Program-made: the position numbers and the translations under genes | NCBI GenBank assembly: GCA_903840935.1 | Contig: CAIMHT010000012.1 | Coordinates: forward strand, 1 to 37,158 | Length of the DNA: 37,158 nt | Direction of reading: 5' to 3' | Source: an uncultured Chlorobiaceae bacterium | GTDB taxonomy: Bacteria > Bacteroidota > Chlorobiia > Chlorobiales > Chlorobiaceae | Shown here: positions 6,335 through 15,002 of the stretch, piece by piece | How positions within the stretch are numbered: the stretch's first letter is position 1 | Layout: every line of letters starts with the position of its first letter | Notes under the pieces: generated by a model | What the model saw: the letters and a program-made list of their open reading frames with translations, nothing else | The model's database searches: none | What the model was told of the DNA's origin: nothing

Positions 6335-7786
6335 ATGGCAATTCTGGCAATCGATCAGGGAACCACAGGCACCACCTGTATCCTCTATGACACTGAGGCT
6401 CAAATCATTGCGAAAGCTTACCGAGAGATTACCCAGTTTTACCCCAGAGCCGGATGGGTGGAGCACGATCCGGAAGAGATATGGCAGAGTGTTGTGCAGT
6501 GCGTCAGGGAGCTGAACGTGCATGACCTCCCGTCAATCACCGCCATAGGCATTACCAACCAGCGAGAGACCACTATGGTGTGGGACAAAAGAACCGGCAA
6601 GCCGGTGCATTCTGCCATTGTCTGGCAATGCCGCCGGACGAGCGACCTCTGCAAGCGATACGGCGCGGAAGGGGAGCGTATCACGGCTAAAACCGGTCTT
6701 CCGCTCGATGCCTATTTCAGCGCCACGAAAATTCGCTGGATTCTTGACCACTATGCCGATCTGAATCCTGATTCCCTGCTGTTCGGCACGGTTGACTGTT
6801 GGCTGCTCTGGAAGCTGACCGGAGGCAGAGTTCATGCTACCGATTTCACCAATGCGTCGAGAACGCTGCTTTTCAATATCAGGGAAAAAAAGTGGGACGA
6901 TGAGCTTCTCGCTCTCTTTGCCATACCGAAATCGATGCTGCCGGAGGTGAAAAACTCCATGCATGATTTCGGTCGTGTGACCGCCCTTTGGGAGCTTGAG
7001 GGTGTGCCGATTGCCGCTCTTGCGGGCGATCAGCAGGCGGCGCTTTTTGGCCAATGCTGTTTTGAGCCTGGGAGCATCAAGAATACTTACGGGACGGGCT
7101 GCTTTATGGTGATGAATACGGGCGAGACGTTTATCCGATCGCGTCATGGCCTTCTTACAACCCTCGCTCTCAATGCGGAAGGCAATCCCTGCTACGCCCT
7201 TGAGGGATCGGTCTTTATCGGTGGAGCGGTGATTCAGTGGTTGCGCGATGGCTTGCAGCTTCTTCATCATGCTGCTGAATCCGAAGCGATGGCCATGGAG
7301 GCGGGGAGCAATGAAGGAGTCTATCTGGTGCCAGCCTTTGTCGGTCTTGGTGCGCCGCACTGGAACATGGAGGCGCGGGGCACTCTTGTGGGGCTGACGA
7401 GAGGCACAAACAGAAACCATATCGTTCGTGCAGCGCTTGAGTCGATTGCCTATCAATCCTGCGATGTTTTCAAGGCTATGGTTGCCGATAGCGCAATCTC
7501 TCCGAAAATGCTCATGGTTGATGGCGGAGCGGTGGGCAACACCTTTCTCATGCAGTTTCAGTCTGATATCCTCGCTCTTCCCCTACAGGTGCCGAAGCAG
7601 ATTGAATCGACCTCTCTTGGGGTTGCTTTTCTCGCCGGGTTGCAGAGCGGTGTGTGGTCGTCAACCGATGAACTCCGGAGGTTGCAACAAAGGCAACACA
7701 CCTGCGTGCCCGCTATGGAGCCCGAAGCAAGAGAAGGGCTGCTCTCGGGTTGGCAAAAAGCGATCCGCCAGACACTCACAACATAA
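6335..7786 (+). CDS. glpK: Glycerol kinase
   Basis: The product phosphorylates glycerol to glycerol 3-phosphate with ATP. It shows the FGGY-kinase layout: the N-terminal phosphate loop AILAIDQGTTGTT, the substrate-site sequence TNQRETT, the signature region YFSATKIRWILD, a second ATP-site block AALAGDQQAALFGQ, NTYGTGCF, and the C-terminal MVDGGAVGNTFLMQF signature. The frame is open to 6200, but those 45 extra residues are atypical, so I placed the start at the ATG at 6335, giving 483 residues, close to the usual 490-500. The preceding AAGAGG is unusually close to this ATG. No glycerol facilitator or glycerol-3-phosphate dehydrogenase gene is next to it, so it may serve lipid precursor salvage rather than a catabolic operon. 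Confidence 0.92.
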   Translation: MAILAIDQGTTGTTCILYDTEAQIIAKAYREITQFYPRAGWVEHDPEEIWQSVVQCVRELNVHDLPSITAIGITNQRETTMVWDKRTGKPVHSAIVWQCRRTSDLCKRYGAEGERITAKTGLPLDAYFSATKIRWILDHYADLNPDSLLFGTVDCWLLWKLTGGRVHATDFTNASRTLLFNIREKKWDDELLALFAIPKSMLPEVKNSMHDFGRVTALWELEGVPIAALAGDQQAALFGQCCFEPGSIKNTYGTGCFMVMNTGETFIRSRHGLLTTLALNAEGNPCYALEGSVFIGGAVIQWLRDGLQLLHHAAESEAMAMEAGSNEGVYLVPAFVGLGAPHWNMEARGTLVGLTRGTNRNHIVRAALESIAYQSCDVFKAMVADSAISPKMLMVDGGAVGNTFLMQFQSDILALPLQVPKQIESTSLGVAFLAGLQSGVWSSTDELRRLQQRQHTCVPAMEPEAREGLLSGWQKAIRQTLTT

Positions 7787-7811
7787 TAATAATTTTCACC
7801 ACTGAACAACC

Positions 7812-8033
7812 ATGCCCCATTCCATTGAGCCTACTCCCGGAAGCGGTAAAACGCTGCGCTGTCCGATCTGCCACCAGCGGTTTACCTGCGCTCTCTCCTC
7901 AACCTGCTGGTGCTCCACCAGAAAAGTTCCGGCTGAAGTGAAAGAGTATCTTGCTGAGCGTTTTACAACATGTATCTGCAGCACCTGCCTCGACAGGCTT
8001 ATTGCGGAGGCTGGTGCGGGTGAAAGTGCCTGA
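7812..8033 (+). CDS. Cysteine-rich CWC family small protein
   Basis: This 73-residue protein has eight cysteines, C17, C20, C26, C32, C34, C54, C56 and C59, in the order CPIC, FTC, CWC and CICSTCL. That spacing matches the cysteine-rich CWC family, which probably binds zinc or another metal in the cytosol; no function is established. There is no signal peptide. It begins 25 bases after glpK and may be cotranscribed with it, though it has no clear ribosome-binding site. The convergent MazF-like gene ends about 50 bases downstream. Confidence 0.8.
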   Translation: MPHSIEPTPGSGKTLRCPICHQRFTCALSSTCWCSTRKVPAEVKEYLAERFTTCICSTCLDRLIAEAGAGESA

Positions 8034-8081
8034 TCGATTGAGCGGTTCTATAAAAGCGATTGGAAACAGGTTTTTACTTCG

Positions 8082-8402
8082 TCAAGTTTTTTTGCAGTTA
8101 TAGCCAAGAACTTTCAGTACGATATTCTGCGAGACTGAAAATGGCTTGTCGACCCTTATTGCACTTTTTAGCGGAATAAATCCAGCATCAAGATCACTCT
8201 GGTTCACAAATACCTTGTAGGGGTTGAAAGAGAGATTTGATGTTATTGCCAGAACAACCACGTCGTGCCCTTGGCCATTATATCTATTATTTGAAACAAC
8301 TAACGCAGGCCTGACCTTTGAGGCTGAAAGATATGAAAAGAGAAAAGGAATCAGAATAATGTCTCGTTGATTAATCGTGAAGGCATTTCTCCCACAAGCC
8401 AT
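8082..8402 (-). CDS. MazF/PemK-like toxin
   Basis: The product of about 106 residues has the core of the MazF/PemK (CcdB-like) fold: QRDIILIPFLFSYLSASKVRPALVVSNN near the N-terminus, then HDVVVLAITSN and a C-terminal RVDKPFSVSQNIVLKVLG. Relatives are sequence-specific mRNA endoribonucleases. The family usually starts a few residues before the QGDIV-like motif. The frame is open to 8459, but those residues overlap the partner gene deeply, so I preferred the ATG at 8402; a start nearer 8375 is possible. It overlaps the end of the AbrB-like partner, the usual toxin-antitoxin layout. Confidence 0.72.
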   Translation of the reverse strand: MACGRNAFTINQRDIILIPFLFSYLSASKVRPALVVSNNRYNGQGHDVVVLAITSNLSFNPYKVFVNQSDLDAGFIPLKSAIRVDKPFSVSQNIVLKVLGYNCKKT

Positions 8403-8745
8403 CAGGTCCATTGTCATAGGTCTCTTTAAGCCCCTCTTCAGCAAGTAATTCGTATTCACTTGCTTTACGCAGCCTTATGGTGTCGTCTTTATCAACGATA
8501 TAAAAGCATAAAGTTTCGTCAGTTATCTGAAGCTGGTTCTTGATGTCGAGTAACTTGGCTACTTGCATGATCGTCTGCACTATCTCAATTTGAATGACCT
8601 TGTTGCTGACAATATACTTTAATATAAGCTCTTTTTGTAAATCGTTCTCTGATACCTGCCAGCGGGCAAGAGGAGTACTGGGTTGTTTGAAGGTGTAAGG
8701 TTCTTTGGTGAATTCAGTTGAAATGCAGTCACTGATCATGTACAT
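8371..8745 (-). CDS. Probable antitoxin partner of the MazF-like toxin
   Basis: This protein of up to 124 residues lies directly upstream of, and overlaps, the MazF/PemK-like gene. Its middle, QVAKLLDIKNQLQI followed by FYIVDKDDTIRLRKA, looks like the second half of an AbrB/SpoVT swapped-hairpin DNA-binding domain. The acidic C-terminus (SEYELLAEEGLKETYD) would fit a toxin-binding tail. The N-terminal 60 residues do not match that fold and the true start may be internal. The role is inferred from position plus this weak resemblance. It diverges from the SDR gene, with only 35 bases between starts. Confidence 0.55.
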   Translation of the reverse strand: MYMISDCISTEFTKEPYTFKQPSTPLARWQVSENDLQKELILKYIVSNKVIQIEIVQTIMQVAKLLDIKNQLQITDETLCFYIVDKDDTIRLRKASEYELLAEEGLKETYDNGPDGLWEKCLHD

Positions 8746-8780
8746 TAGGTCATTGAAACAGTAACCGCAAAACAGGTGCC

Positions 8781-9605
8781 ATGAAAAAGGAAACGATCAC
8801 GATACTCGGGTGCGGCTGGCTTGGTTTGCCGCTTGCACAGAAGCTTGTTGCAGGGGGCTATTCGGTCAAGGGATCGACCACGAGGGAGGAGAAGCTTGAA
8901 GCCCTTCATGACGCTGGCGTTGAGCCCTGGCTTGTACGGCTTGACCCGGAGGTGACGGGCGACGATATTGTTGCTTTTTTGCAGAGTGACACCCTTATTG
9001 TCAATATCCCGCCTCTGAGGCGCGACGATATTATTGAGTACCATATTGAGCAGTTTTCTTCACTTATCGATGCGCTCGGCCAGTCGCCGGTGCGTTCGCT
9101 GCTGCTGGTCAGCTCCACCTCCGTCTATCCGGCACTCAACCGGGAGGTTACCGAAGAGGACGCTGCAGATTCTGAATCTCTTGCCGGTCAGGCGCTTCTG
9201 CTTGTTGAGGAGATGCTGATGCAGGAGAGTGGCTTTCAGACCACCGTGCTGCGCTTTGGAGGCCTTGTTGGTTATGACCGCAATCCGGAAAAATATCTCG
9301 CATCCATGACCGGGATAACACATCCCGACCAGCCGATGAACCTCATTCATCGTGACGATTGCGTCAAGATCATCATGGAAATCATCCGTCTGAAGCAGTG
9401 GGGCGAGGTGTTCAATGCGTGCAGCCCACTCCATCCGCTGCGAAAGGAGTACTACGGCAGGGCGGCTGCAATTGCTGGAATCGAGCTACCTCCATTGGTA
9501 TCATCCGATGACCCGGCTCCGTTTAAACTGGTAAACAGTGACAAGCTGATCAATGCATTGCACTATTGCTTTCTCCATCCCGATCCGCTTGCCCAATCGG
9601 TATAG
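8781..9605 (+). CDS. NAD(P)-binding extended SDR / YeeZ-like epimerase family protein
   Basis: The 274-residue product begins with a Rossmann nucleotide-binding motif, ILGCGWLGLPLAQKL, at residues 8-22. It continues with VNIPP, then LLLVSSTSVYP with the catalytic serine region of extended short-chain dehydrogenases, and VLRFGGLVGYDR. A classic YxxxK is not evident; GQALLLVEEML occupies that region, as in YeeZ-like members. The substrate is unknown, possibly a nucleotide sugar. An AGGT ribosome-binding site precedes the ATG. It is not in an evident operon; the next gene is 88 AT-rich bases downstream. Confidence 0.82.
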   Translation: MKKETITILGCGWLGLPLAQKLVAGGYSVKGSTTREEKLEALHDAGVEPWLVRLDPEVTGDDIVAFLQSDTLIVNIPPLRRDDIIEYHIEQFSSLIDALGQSPVRSLLLVSSTSVYPALNREVTEEDAADSESLAGQALLLVEEMLMQESGFQTTVLRFGGLVGYDRNPEKYLASMTGITHPDQPMNLIHRDDCVKIIMEIIRLKQWGEVFNACSPLHPLRKEYYGRAAAIAGIELPPLVSSDDPAPFKLVNSDKLINALHYCFLHPDPLAQSV

Positions 9606-9693
9606 GGATGGTGCAAGATCGTAATAAGTAAAGGGGTGTTGTCAAATTTTTTTTTAAAAATAGACGTTTTCAAACAAGCCAAAATAAAAATTT

Positions 9694-10365
9694 ATGATGA
9701 ATGATAAAGCTGAGTGGCTTTCTGGAGTAAATCACGAAATTCTTTTTTGGACTCGATATCTGCAAACACAAGGGTCTGAATGGCCTGAAGATTATTTGTT
9801 TCGAATTAATCCTCATGCGGAGTTGCAACCCTATCTTGCCGATTTATTGGAAGGGTGTGTAGGAAAACCAAAAATTCTTGATGTTGGTGCCGGACCCATG
9901 AGCTGTCTTGGAAAGTGTTACCAGGGGTCCGAGATAGAAATTATTGCTACGGATGCATTAGCGGATCATTACGATATGTTGCCATTTCCAGATAAGTTAC
10001 CAATCCTGAGAACAATCAGGTGTGATACGGAGCTTCTTTCCGGGAATTTTTGTGCTCTTTTTGATATAGTTCACGCTCGCAATACTCTTGATCACAGTTA
10101 CGATCCAAACGTAGCTATCCTTGAGATGATCAAAGTTTGCAAAAAGGGAGGCTTCATTTTCACAGATCATGAAGCAAATGAAGCTATAAAAGAGAACTGG
10201 GAAGGGTTTCATCAATGGAATTTCAGTGTTGAGCATCGTGACATCATCATTGCCAATAAACGACAGTCGTTTAGTCTTCTCGAAACTATACGAGGCCAGG
10301 CTGAGATCAAAGAAATCAGTCAAGATGGTTCTGATTGGGTGCGATGTGTTATAAAGAAAATATGA
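9694..10365 (+). CDS. Class I SAM-dependent methyltransferase
   Basis: The 223-residue protein has the class I methyltransferase core: motif I ILDVGAGPMSCLG, an acidic residue after the next strand (IIATDALADHY), DIVHARNTLDHSYDP as motif IV, and a KKGGFIFTDH strand. This family methylates many substrates and none can be assigned here; the HARNTLDHSYDP form is common in methyltransferases of polysaccharide clusters. The gene is visibly richer in A and T than its neighbours and is flanked by AT-rich spacers, which suggests acquisition by transfer. The start could be either of two adjacent ATG codons. Confidence 0.82.
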   Translation: MMNDKAEWLSGVNHEILFWTRYLQTQGSEWPEDYLFRINPHAELQPYLADLLEGCVGKPKILDVGAGPMSCLGKCYQGSEIEIIATDALADHYDMLPFPDKLPILRTIRCDTELLSGNFCALFDIVHARNTLDHSYDPNVAILEMIKVCKKGGFIFTDHEANEAIKENWEGFHQWNFSVEHRDIIIANKRQSFSLLETIRGQAEIKEISQDGSDWVRCVIKKI

Positions 10366-10573
10366 GACTTGTCTATCAAGCCTGAATAATTCCTGGTTTT
10401 TGATAATACAGAGCGGTTATCTACAGGAGACCTGTTATCAATCTTGGCTTTGTATGAAGGTCTTAATCTCTCAGGGTTGAATTCTCGACCGCTTGCGGCG
10501 GGGATGGTTCCTCACCAGGTCGTGCTCAGGTTTTCTTTTCTTGAGAAGATTTGTTGTTAAATTTGTGATACCT

Positions 10574-10603
10574 CAGAGGCTTATGAGTAGTCCTCTGTTC
10601 TTC
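10574..10603 (+). terminator. Weak hairpin near a T-run, possible terminator
   Basis: CAGAGG at 10574-10579 pairs with CCTCTG at 10592-10597, and TTTTTT follows about ten bases later. The stem is only six base pairs with a 12-base loop, so this is a weak candidate for the end of the methyltransferase transcript. The rest of the 10366-10616 gap holds no gene I recognise. Confidence 0.2.
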
Positions 10604-10616
10604 GGAATTTTTTCCT

Positions 10617-11087
10617 TTACAGTATGAATTCCAGATCGTACCCCTCGGCCTCTGACTCTGCGATGAACTGCCTGAGAGTCCGCAGAAAGGCAAGAAACCG
10701 TGCAGGGTCGAGGTCACGAAGGTATGCTACCCCAACCGACTGATCCTGCCAGCCGAGCAGAATCATCTCATGTTTTTCCGGGTTTATTGCTGTTACACAT
10801 GCATCAATAATGGTGTTCATCATGGCAAGGCTGCTGTTATGCAGAAACGCCTCGTCCCAACTGTCGAGTCCGTTGTTGCTCTCCGAAATGAAGGGAAGAG
10901 GGTTTAACGCTTCCGGAAAGTTGTAATGGAAAAACGCGGCATAGTTGTGGGCGTCGAGCTCTATTGAACGGTAAATCTTGTACGCTTTGTCATCGAGCCG
11001 TACCTCGTTTATCTTTCCTGTGCGGTAAATTGAAAGGTCACGGTGTTCCGTATTGTTGTCGTCAATAAGGATGTGTTGAACATGCAT
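10617..11087 (-). CDS. Hypothetical protein, 156 aa
   Basis: I do not recognise this family. The protein is acidic and soluble, with no signal peptide or membrane helix. It starts MHVQHILIDDNNTEHRDLS and contains KAYKIYRSIELDAHNYAAFF, a central WDEAFLHNSSLAMMNTII segment, and a C-terminal helix with DPARFLAFLRTLRQFI. Base composition matches the surrounding housekeeping genes, so it looks resident rather than acquired. It diverges from clpC with 159 bases between starts, so the two may share a regulatory region. There is no ribosome-binding site of note. Confidence 0.65.
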   Translation of the reverse strand: MHVQHILIDDNNTEHRDLSIYRTGKINEVRLDDKAYKIYRSIELDAHNYAAFFHYNFPEALNPLPFISESNNGLDSWDEAFLHNSSLAMMNTIIDACVTAINPEKHEMILLGWQDQSVGVAYLRDLDPARFLAFLRTLRQFIAESEAEGYDLEFIL

Positions 11088-11246
11088 AGCTGTTTCGGGT
11101 CAGTGGAGAACCTTTAATTCGAAGCGAGGGTTTTCTCTTTTTTATGGAATTGCTGTAAAGTAACTATCTTTATGGAATTTATTTACCATGTGCATATCAG
11201 GGGGTGGTGAGGGGTATTCACAACAATTTTACCGATAGAGACCAGA

Positions 11247-13787
11247 ATGGAAGGAAATTTTTCAAATAGAGTACAGGATGTCATCCGTCTCAGCCGGGAG
11301 GAAGCTCTCCGGTTGGGTCATGACTATATCGGGACTGAGCATCTTCTCCTTGGCCTCATAAAAGAGGGCGAGGGTATTGGCGCCAGGATACTGAAAAATC
11401 TCAAGATAGATCTTTTCGACCTCAAGCTGAAAATTGAGGAAAGTACCCACTCACGGGTTGCTGAATCCCAGATGGGCAATGTTCCCCTGACCAAGCAGGC
11501 TGAGAAGGTGCTGAAAATCACCTATCTCGAAGCAAAAATCTGCAAGTCGAATGTTATCGGTACCGAGCATCTTTTGCTCTCGATCATGAAAGGGGACGAC
11601 AACATTGCGGCCCAGATTCTTGAACAGTTCGGGGTGACTTATGAGCTTGTCCGCGATGAGCTCATGAGCATCACCAGCAGCAAAGGTGAGTCGGAAGATC
11701 CTCCCTTGGAGGGCGCTTACTCGTCTGGAGGCCCGGAACGGCAGCCAAAAAAGCCGGAGCAGCGAAAAGGCGAGAGAACAAAGACGCCCGTGCTCGACAA
11801 CTTTGGACGTGACCTTACCCGTCTTGCCATCGACGACAAGCTTGACCCGATCATCGGTCGCGAAAAAGAGATTGAGCGGGTGGCCCAGGTGCTGAGCCGC
11901 CGCAAAAAGAACAATCCGGTGCTGATTGGTGAGCCTGGCGTTGGCAAAACCGCCATTGCCGAAGGTCTTGCCCTCAAGATTGTACAGCGCAAGGTGTCGC
12001 GGGTACTGTACGACAAGCGGGTTGTTGCCCTCGACCTGGCAGCGCTGGTTGCCGGCACGAAATATCGGGGTCAGTTTGAGGAGCGCATGAAAGCACTCAT
12101 GAACGAGCTGGAGCGGTCACGCGATGTGATTTTGTTCATCGACGAGCTGCATACCATTGTTGGTGCCGGTGGCGCTTCCGGTTCGCTTGATGCAAGCAAC
12201 ATCTTCAAGCCAGCCTTGGCGCGTGGTGAACTCCAGTGCGTCGGAGCAACCACGCTCGACGAATACCGTCAGTTTATTGAAAAAGATGGTGCCCTCGACC
12301 GCAGGTTCCAGAAAATAATGGTTGAGCCCACCTCGGTTGACGAGACCATCCAGATTCTCAACAACATCAAGTCGAAGTATGAGGTACATCATCATGTCAA
12401 CTATTCGGGCGACTCCATCGAGAAGGCGGTAAGGCTCTCCGAGCGCTATATCACCGACCGTTTTTTACCCGACAAGGCCATTGATGTCATGGATGAGGCT
12501 GGCGCAAGGGTGCATTTAAGCAACATCCATGTTCCCCAGGAGATTCTTGAACTTGAAAAATCCATTGAGGAGGTCAAGAACGAGAAAAACCTGGTCGTCA
12601 AAATGCAGAATTTCGAAGAGGCCGCAAGGCTTCGCGACAAGGAGAAGCACCTGATTGATGCACTTGACCTGGCCAAACAGGAGTGGGAAGACCGGGCCGC
12701 CGAAAGTGTCTACGATGTCACCGAGGCCGATATTACCTCCGTGATTGCCATGATGACCGGTATTCCGGTGGCCAGGGTTGCCCAGTCGGAATCGAAAAAG
12801 CTGCTTTCCATGGAGGCTGATTTGACCAAAGAGGTGATTGGCCAGGACGAGGCCATCAAAAAGATCACCAAGGCGATACAGCGGACACGTGCCGGGCTGA
12901 AAGATCCTTCGCGCCCGATTGGCTCCTTTATTTTTCTTGGCCCCACCGGTGTCGGCAAAACGGAGCTTGCCAAGGCACTCACCCGTTATATGTTCGACAC
13001 CGAAGATGCCCTGATCCGCGCTGACATGAGTGAGTATATGGAGAAGTTCTCCGTCAGCCGTCTGGTTGGTGCGCCTCCCGGCTATGTCGGCTACGAAGAG
13101 GGCGGTCAACTGACCGAAAAAGTGCGCCGCAAACCTTATTCGGTTGTGCTTATTGATGAAATCGAAAAAGCGCACCCCGATGTTTTCAATATTCTGCTTC
13201 AGGTGCTTGATGAAGGGGTGTTGACTGATGGCATGGGACGTAAAGTTGATTTCCGCAACACCGTTATCATCATGACCTCAAACATCGGCGCCAAAGATAT
13301 CAAGAATTTTGGTGCAGGCTCCTCCATGGGTTTTACGGCGCCAGACGATTTGACCGGAAACTACAAAGCGATGAAATCCACTATTGAAGATGCCCTCAAA
13401 CGGGTCTTCAATCCCGAGTTTCTCAATCGTATTGATGATATTATTGTCTTTCACCCGCTCGAAAAGCAGCATATCTTCAAAATCATCGATATTACTGCCG
13501 GCAAGCTCTTCAAGCGGCTCCACGATATGGGTATTGAGGTCGAAATTGATGAAAAAGCCAAGGAGTTTCTTGTCGATAAAGGCTATGACCAGAAATATGG
13601 TGCTCGTCCCCTGAAAAGGGCCTTGCAGAAATATGTGGAAGATCCTCTTGCCGAAGAGATGCTTAAAGGGCGATTTATCGAAGGGAGCACCATCCGCATT
13701 GCTCTTGATACCGAAAAGAATGAGCTCACCTTCCTTGACGGGGTGGTGCCGGTCAGTGAAGGCGAAGGGCAGGTACACAGCGAGTAA
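11247..13787 (+). CDS. clpC: ATP-dependent Clp protease ATP-binding subunit ClpC
   Basis: This 846-residue Hsp100 unfoldase feeds proteins to the ClpP peptidase in the cytosol. Domains in order are two Clp N-terminal repeats (about residues 1-145, with the IGTEHLLL motif twice), AAA domain 1 with Walker A GEPGVGKT at 228-235 and Walker [11 protein letters not shown], a UVR-type helical segment around 440-470 ([15 protein letters not shown]), and AAA domain 2 with Walker A GPTGVGKT at 565-572 and [11 protein letters not shown]. The UVR segment and length distinguish ClpC from ClpA and ClpB. The C-terminal D2 small domain is complete ([11 protein letters not shown]). The gene stands alone with its own 159-base upstream region; no McsA/McsB or CtsR gene is adjacent. 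Confidence 0.95.
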   Translation: MEGNFSNRVQDVIRLSREEALRLGHDYIGTEHLLLGLIKEGEGIGARILKNLKIDLFDLKLKIEESTHSRVAESQMGNVPLTKQAEKVLKITYLEAKICKSNVIGTEHLLLSIMKGDDNIAAQILEQFGVTYELVRDELMSITSSKGESEDPPLEGAYSSGGPERQPKKPEQRKGERTKTPVLDNFGRDLTRLAIDDKLDPIIGREKEIERVAQVLSRRKKNNPVLIGEPGVGKTAIAEGLALKIVQRKVSRVLYDKRVVALDLAALVAGTKYRGQFEERMKALMNELERSRDVILFIDELHTIVGAGGASGSLDASNIFKPALARGELQCVGATTLDEYRQFIEKDGALDRRFQKIMVEPTSVDETIQILNNIKSKYEVHHHVNYSGDSIEKAVRLSERYITDRFLPDKAIDVMDEAGARVHLSNIHVPQEILELEKSIEEVKNEKNLVVKMQNFEEAARLRDKEKHLIDALDLAKQEWEDRAAESVYDVTEADITSVIAMMTGIPVARVAQSESKKLLSMEADLTKEVIGQDEAIKKITKAIQRTRAGLKDPSRPIGSFIFLGPTGVGKTELAKALTRYMFDTEDALIRADMSEYMEKFSVSRLVGAPPGYVGYEEGGQLTEKVRRKPYSVVLIDEIEKAHPDVFNILLQVLDEGVLTDGMGRKVDFRNTVIIMTSNIGAKDIKNFGAGSSMGFTAPDDLTGNYKAMKSTIEDALKRVFNPEFLNRIDDIIVFHPLEKQHIFKIIDITAGKLFKRLHDMGIEVEIDEKAKEFLVDKGYDQKYGARPLKRALQKYVEDPLAEEMLKGRFIEGSTIRIALDTEKNELTFLDGVVPVSEGEGQVHSE

Positions 13788-13807
13788 ATCATTTCTTTTT
13801 TTCCTTG

Positions 13808-13845
13808 CTTGGGAACACCGCCTGAATAAGGGTGGAGTTCCCAAG
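13808..13845 (+). terminator. Hairpin after clpC
   Basis: CTTGGGAAC at 13808-13816 pairs perfectly with GTTCCCAAG at 13837-13845, with further C-G pairs possible inward. It lies 20 bases after the clpC stop. There is no T-run downstream, so it is either a factor-dependent end, an mRNA 3' stabiliser or an unrelated palindrome. Confidence 0.35.
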
Positions 13846-13905
13846 GTAAGCCGAAGCGGTTTTATGCTAAAATTTACAGCACAGTATGAAGCATCGAGGT
13901 ATCCA

Positions 13906-14145
13906 ATGGCAACTATGCAGATGACAGAAAAAATTTATGAGCAGGCTTTGGAGCTGCCAACAGGCGACCGGTTGAGTTTAATTGATAAACTTCTTCACAG
14001 CAATAACTTGCAGACTCAACTTGAGGTTGATAAGCTTTGGGCTGAAGAAGTTGAACGAAGAAGCAAGAAAATCGAATCTGGCAAGGCAAGGCTGATTCCT
14101 GGCGAGGAGGTGTTCGGAAAAATAAAGAAAAGGTTTGGTAAATGA
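13906..14145 (+). CDS. Antitoxin, addiction-module component family
   Basis: The 79-residue product fits the family that precedes ParE/RelE toxins: an N-terminal ALELPTGDRLSLIDKLLHS helix, a central VDKLWAEEVERRSKKIESG, and the typical IPGEEVFGKIKKRF tail. The frame is open far upstream, but the ATG at 13906 has a GAGGT ribosome-binding site five bases before it and gives the normal length. The last codons overlap by four bases (ATGA) the start of what was a ParE-type toxin, now only 23 codons long. The gene is therefore an antitoxin without its own intact partner. Confidence 0.82.
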   Translation: MATMQMTEKIYEQALELPTGDRLSLIDKLLHSNNLQTQLEVDKLWAEEVERRSKKIESGKARLIPGEEVFGKIKKRFGK

Positions 14146-14213
14146 ATTTCAGCATTCATGAGCTTGCCGAAGATGAGCTGATATCAACGACGGGATATTA
14201 CGAAGAAGTATGA
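14142..14213 (+). pseudogene. ParE/RelE toxin remnant, first 23 codons
   Basis: The frame starting at the ATG at 14142 reads MNFSIHELAEDELISTTGYY, then EEV and stop. This is the recognisable N-terminus of a ParE-type toxin (AEDEL....YYEE pattern, compare the intact copy at 184-480). It starts inside the antitoxin stop codon, as an intact partner would. After 23 codons the sequence changes to the AT-rich Fic gene, whose ATG at 14210 overlaps the remnant's stop. The toxin has lost about three quarters of its length. Confidence 0.72.
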
Positions 14214-14998
14214 TGTGGGAAGAATTAGAGATATTAAAAAAGACATATCTTGAAATGGGATTATCAGAAGCCATTGATTATGAAAAGTTTTCAATGATTT
14301 CGATTGTGTATAATTCCACAAAAATTGAAGGCTGTTCGTTAACCGAGAATGATACTCAATTGTTGTTGGAGAATGATATTACAGCAAAAGGAAAACCATT
14401 GACTGACCACATGATGGTTAAAGACCATTATGCAGCATTTATGTTTCTTAAAGAGATTTCAAAACAGAGAAAAAAGATAAGTGTTGAGTTAATAAAACAA
14501 GTTGCGGGACTTGTAATGAAGCATACTGGTGGATTGGTCAATACAATGTCAGGGACATTTGATACTTCATTGGGAGATTTTCGAAAGGCTCAAGTCTATG
14601 TGGATAGAAAATATTTTCCTGATTTTTCCAAGGTTGAAAATTTGTTGCTTAAACTTATTGATAATGTTAACCAAAGTCTCTATAAAGGTTCAGATAATGA
14701 GATTTTAAAGCTATCTGCTGATCTCCATTACAACTTGGTTAATATTCATCCTTTTGGGGACGGAAATGGGCGGACATCAAGATTAATGATGAATTACATA
14801 CAAATGTATCATCAAGAACCTTTTATCAAGATATTCACAGAGGATAGAACTGAATATATTGACGCATTAAATAAAACCGAAGAGCTGGAGGATATTTCAA
14901 TATTCAGGGATTTTATTTGTGGTCAACAGATTAAATTTTATAAGGCCGAGATAAAAAAGTTTCAGCGAAAGGATAAAGGATTCTCTTTGCTGTTTTAA
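14210..14998 (+). CDS. Fic-domain protein (probable AMP-transferase)
   Basis: This 262-residue protein carries the full Fic motif HPFGDGNGR at residues 180-188, with the catalytic histidine H180. Upstream, STKIEG at residues 36-41 fits the (S/T)xxxE(G/N) inhibitory motif of class II Fic proteins, in which the glutamate blocks productive ATP binding. Fic enzymes usually transfer AMP to hydroxyl groups of target proteins; the target here is unknown. The gene is much more AT-rich than clpC or trpB beside it and starts at the stop of a truncated ParE toxin, which indicates insertion. Translation may be coupled to the antitoxin and remnant upstream. A second ATG follows immediately at 14213. Confidence 0.9.
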   Translation: MMWEELEILKKTYLEMGLSEAIDYEKFSMISIVYNSTKIEGCSLTENDTQLLLENDITAKGKPLTDHMMVKDHYAAFMFLKEISKQRKKISVELIKQVAGLVMKHTGGLVNTMSGTFDTSLGDFRKAQVYVDRKYFPDFSKVENLLLKLIDNVNQSLYKGSDNEILKLSADLHYNLVNIHPFGDGNGRTSRLMMNYIQMYHQEPFIKIFTEDRTEYIDALNKTEELEDISIFRDFICGQQIKFYKAEIKKFQRKDKGFSLLF

Positions 14999-15002
14999 GC
15001 AA

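Noticed and set aside
6533..7456. 307-codon minus-strand ORF
   Set aside because: Antisense to glpK, which has full family motifs; the product has no recognisable domain.
12516..13175. 219-codon minus-strand ORF, and a 188-codon one at 13278-13844
   Set aside because: Both are antisense to conserved parts of clpC.
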